This document shows, piece after piece, positions 7,158 to 7,873 of a stretch of DNA of 7,873 bases (within the stretch, counting starts at the first letter, position 1; each line of letters opens with the position of its first letter). The DNA is from Acidobacteriaceae bacterium. GTDB taxonomy: Bacteria > Acidobacteriota > Terriglobia > Terriglobales > Acidobacteriaceae. The translations under genes and the position numbers were made by a program. The DNA lies in assembly GCA_027307295.1 (NCBI GenBank), contig DAHUXF010000121.1, positions 1-7,873 on the forward strand. Direction: 5' to 3'. The notes under the pieces are model-generated. The model saw only the letters and a list, made by a program, of their open reading frames with translations. It had not been told where the DNA came from and ran no database searches.

Positions 7158-7517
7158 TTACTCCACACGGAAAGTGTAAGTTTGGCAGTTCAAAACCGGC
7201 TCTGGACTGAAAGTATCTGTGAAAGACCCGCCGGAGCCTCCTGTGATTGTCACTTTGTATTTATCGTTGGGATCGAAAGTCCCGTTTTCATCATTGCGAA
7301 AATCTATTTTTATGGTGCAGCTGGATTGGTTATTTTTGTCAGCAGAAGCGGTGCAGGTCTGAATCTTGCTGTGGCCATCAGGGCCTTTCAGGGGGCCGCA
7401 GCTTGCCCAACCCTGGCTATCAAAGCTTGCATTGCAGGGAGTTCCAATTCGTGTCACAGTGAAAGTGATGTTTTCGCCGTGGGCAGCCAGAAAATCTCCT
7501 GTCGGTAAAACCTTCAT
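7158..7517 (-). CDS. Uncharacterised 119-residue cysteine-containing beta-rich protein
   Basis: I do not recognise a family. The protein has five cysteines (28, 40, 55, 67, 111). Many short strand-like segments, such as NITFTVTRIG, SCTIKIDFRN, KYKVTITGG and CQTYTFRVE, look like an Ig-type beta-sandwich of the kind found in extracellular proteins. Yet no signal peptide precedes it: the codon just before the ATG is a TGA stop, so the frame cannot extend upstream. The ATG at 7517 is supported by GGAGAG (7523-7528) five bases upstream. It lies 9 bases before the barrel-like gene and probably shares its transcript, so it could act with that protein. It may be a cytosolic protein, a non-classically exported one, or the surviving domain of a longer secreted protein. 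Confidence 0.7.
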   Translation of the reverse strand: MKVLPTGDFLAAHGENITFTVTRIGTPCNASFDSQGWASCGPLKGPDGHSKIQTCTASADKNNQSSCTIKIDFRNDENGTFDPNDKYKVTITGGSGGSFTDTFSPEPVLNCQTYTFRVE

Positions 7518-7521
7518 TCAT

Positions 7522-7873
7522 GCTCTCCATAAAGACACCAGTCCCGCCAGGCGACAATCTAAGAATATATTAATTTGGTTTATCCCTTTTAAAGTCAATG
7601 CATTAAGGGAAAAACCGTGGCCTTACAGCGAGCATCCCCAGCGTACTCTTTCGGTTCACACAGAAGAAATGGACGGATGAATTCACTAAAATTGCGCCAC
7701 AATGAACCATTTTCCATGCTCGTTTAGCAGGAGAATAAGTTTTGCAGACAATCGTAATAGACGATGATTTGTAACCGCTTGAAATTAAAAATCTTAGAAC
7801 CGAACCTACTGCTGTTTCGTTAGGTCGCTGAGCGTGATCAAAAAACGTGATCAAAAAAAGGGTTTACTCTAGC
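7522..7873. other. Non-coding stretch upstream of the 119-residue gene
   Basis: This AT-rich 352-base stretch has no convincing gene. On the minus strand it may hold the promoter of the 119-residue gene: TTGACT (7592-7597) is followed by AT-rich sequence (about 7566-7577), but no -10 box is well spaced. TCCCTT/AAGGGA arms (7583-7588 and 7605-7610) flank the TTGACT. On the plus strand there is a 10-codon receiver-like frame at 7742-7774, and near the edge a 13-bp tandem duplication (7833-7858). Confidence 0.5.
7833..7858. repeat. 13-bp tandem duplication
   Basis: CGTGATCAAAAAA occurs twice in direct succession (7833-7845 and 7846-7858). The unit contains the palindrome TGATCA and an A run. 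A simple slippage duplication is the likeliest origin; two adjacent protein-binding sites are possible. Confidence 0.7.

Noticed and set aside
7603..7854. 83-codon open frame on the minus strand near the window edge
   Set aside because: It has a TTG start with no ribosome site, no recognisable motif, and its first codons come from the 13-bp tandem repeat.
1..7873. CRISPR array, tRNA, rRNA or intact transposase gene
   Set aside because: I saw no regularly spaced long repeats, no cloverleaf-like sequence and no transposase motifs on reading both strands.

Overview
All recognisable genes lie on the minus strand, so transcription runs from high to low coordinates. The window is built around the chaperone/protease cluster tig-clpP-clpX-lon (trigger factor, ClpP peptidase, ClpX unfoldase, Lon protease). 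This gene order is widely conserved in Gram-negative bacteria. Composition looks moderate in GC (not counted). The wording of ClpP and trigger factor, and a secreted barrel-like protein next to the cluster, suggest an Acidobacteriota-type soil bacterium. That placement is an inference from sequence style, not a proven classification.

Layout from transcription start to end. Bases 7522-7873 hold no convincing gene, only a very short receiver-like peptide frame on the plus strand and a 13-bp tandem duplication. Bases 7517-5637 carry two uncharacterised genes 9 bases apart: a 119-residue cysteine-containing beta-rich protein and a 503-residue protein with a signal peptide and a barrel-like C-terminal half. 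Bases 5321-5636 are non-coding and contain a tandem pair of 26-28 bp repeats just upstream of a good sigma-70-like promoter for tig. Then follow tig (5320-3899), clpP (3854-3267) and clpX (3189-1921), closely spaced and probably co-transcribed, with a strong intrinsic terminator at about 1871-1900. Last comes lon, which enters the window from its start codon at 1753 and runs off the edge before its protease domain.

The proteins form a protein-quality-control set. Trigger factor meets nascent chains at the ribosome exit tunnel. ClpX recognises, unfolds and feeds substrates to the ClpP chamber. Lon degrades misfolded proteins on its own.

The most striking observation is that tig is broken by a single in-frame UAG codon (4850-4852), exactly between the ribosome-binding domain and the PPIase domain. 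The reading frame is otherwise open on both sides. Either trigger factor is really split or recoded here, or the base is a mutation or a sequence error. Trigger factor also has a histidine-rich N-terminal extension and an acidic insert. No CRISPR array, tRNA, rRNA or intact insertion sequence was seen.
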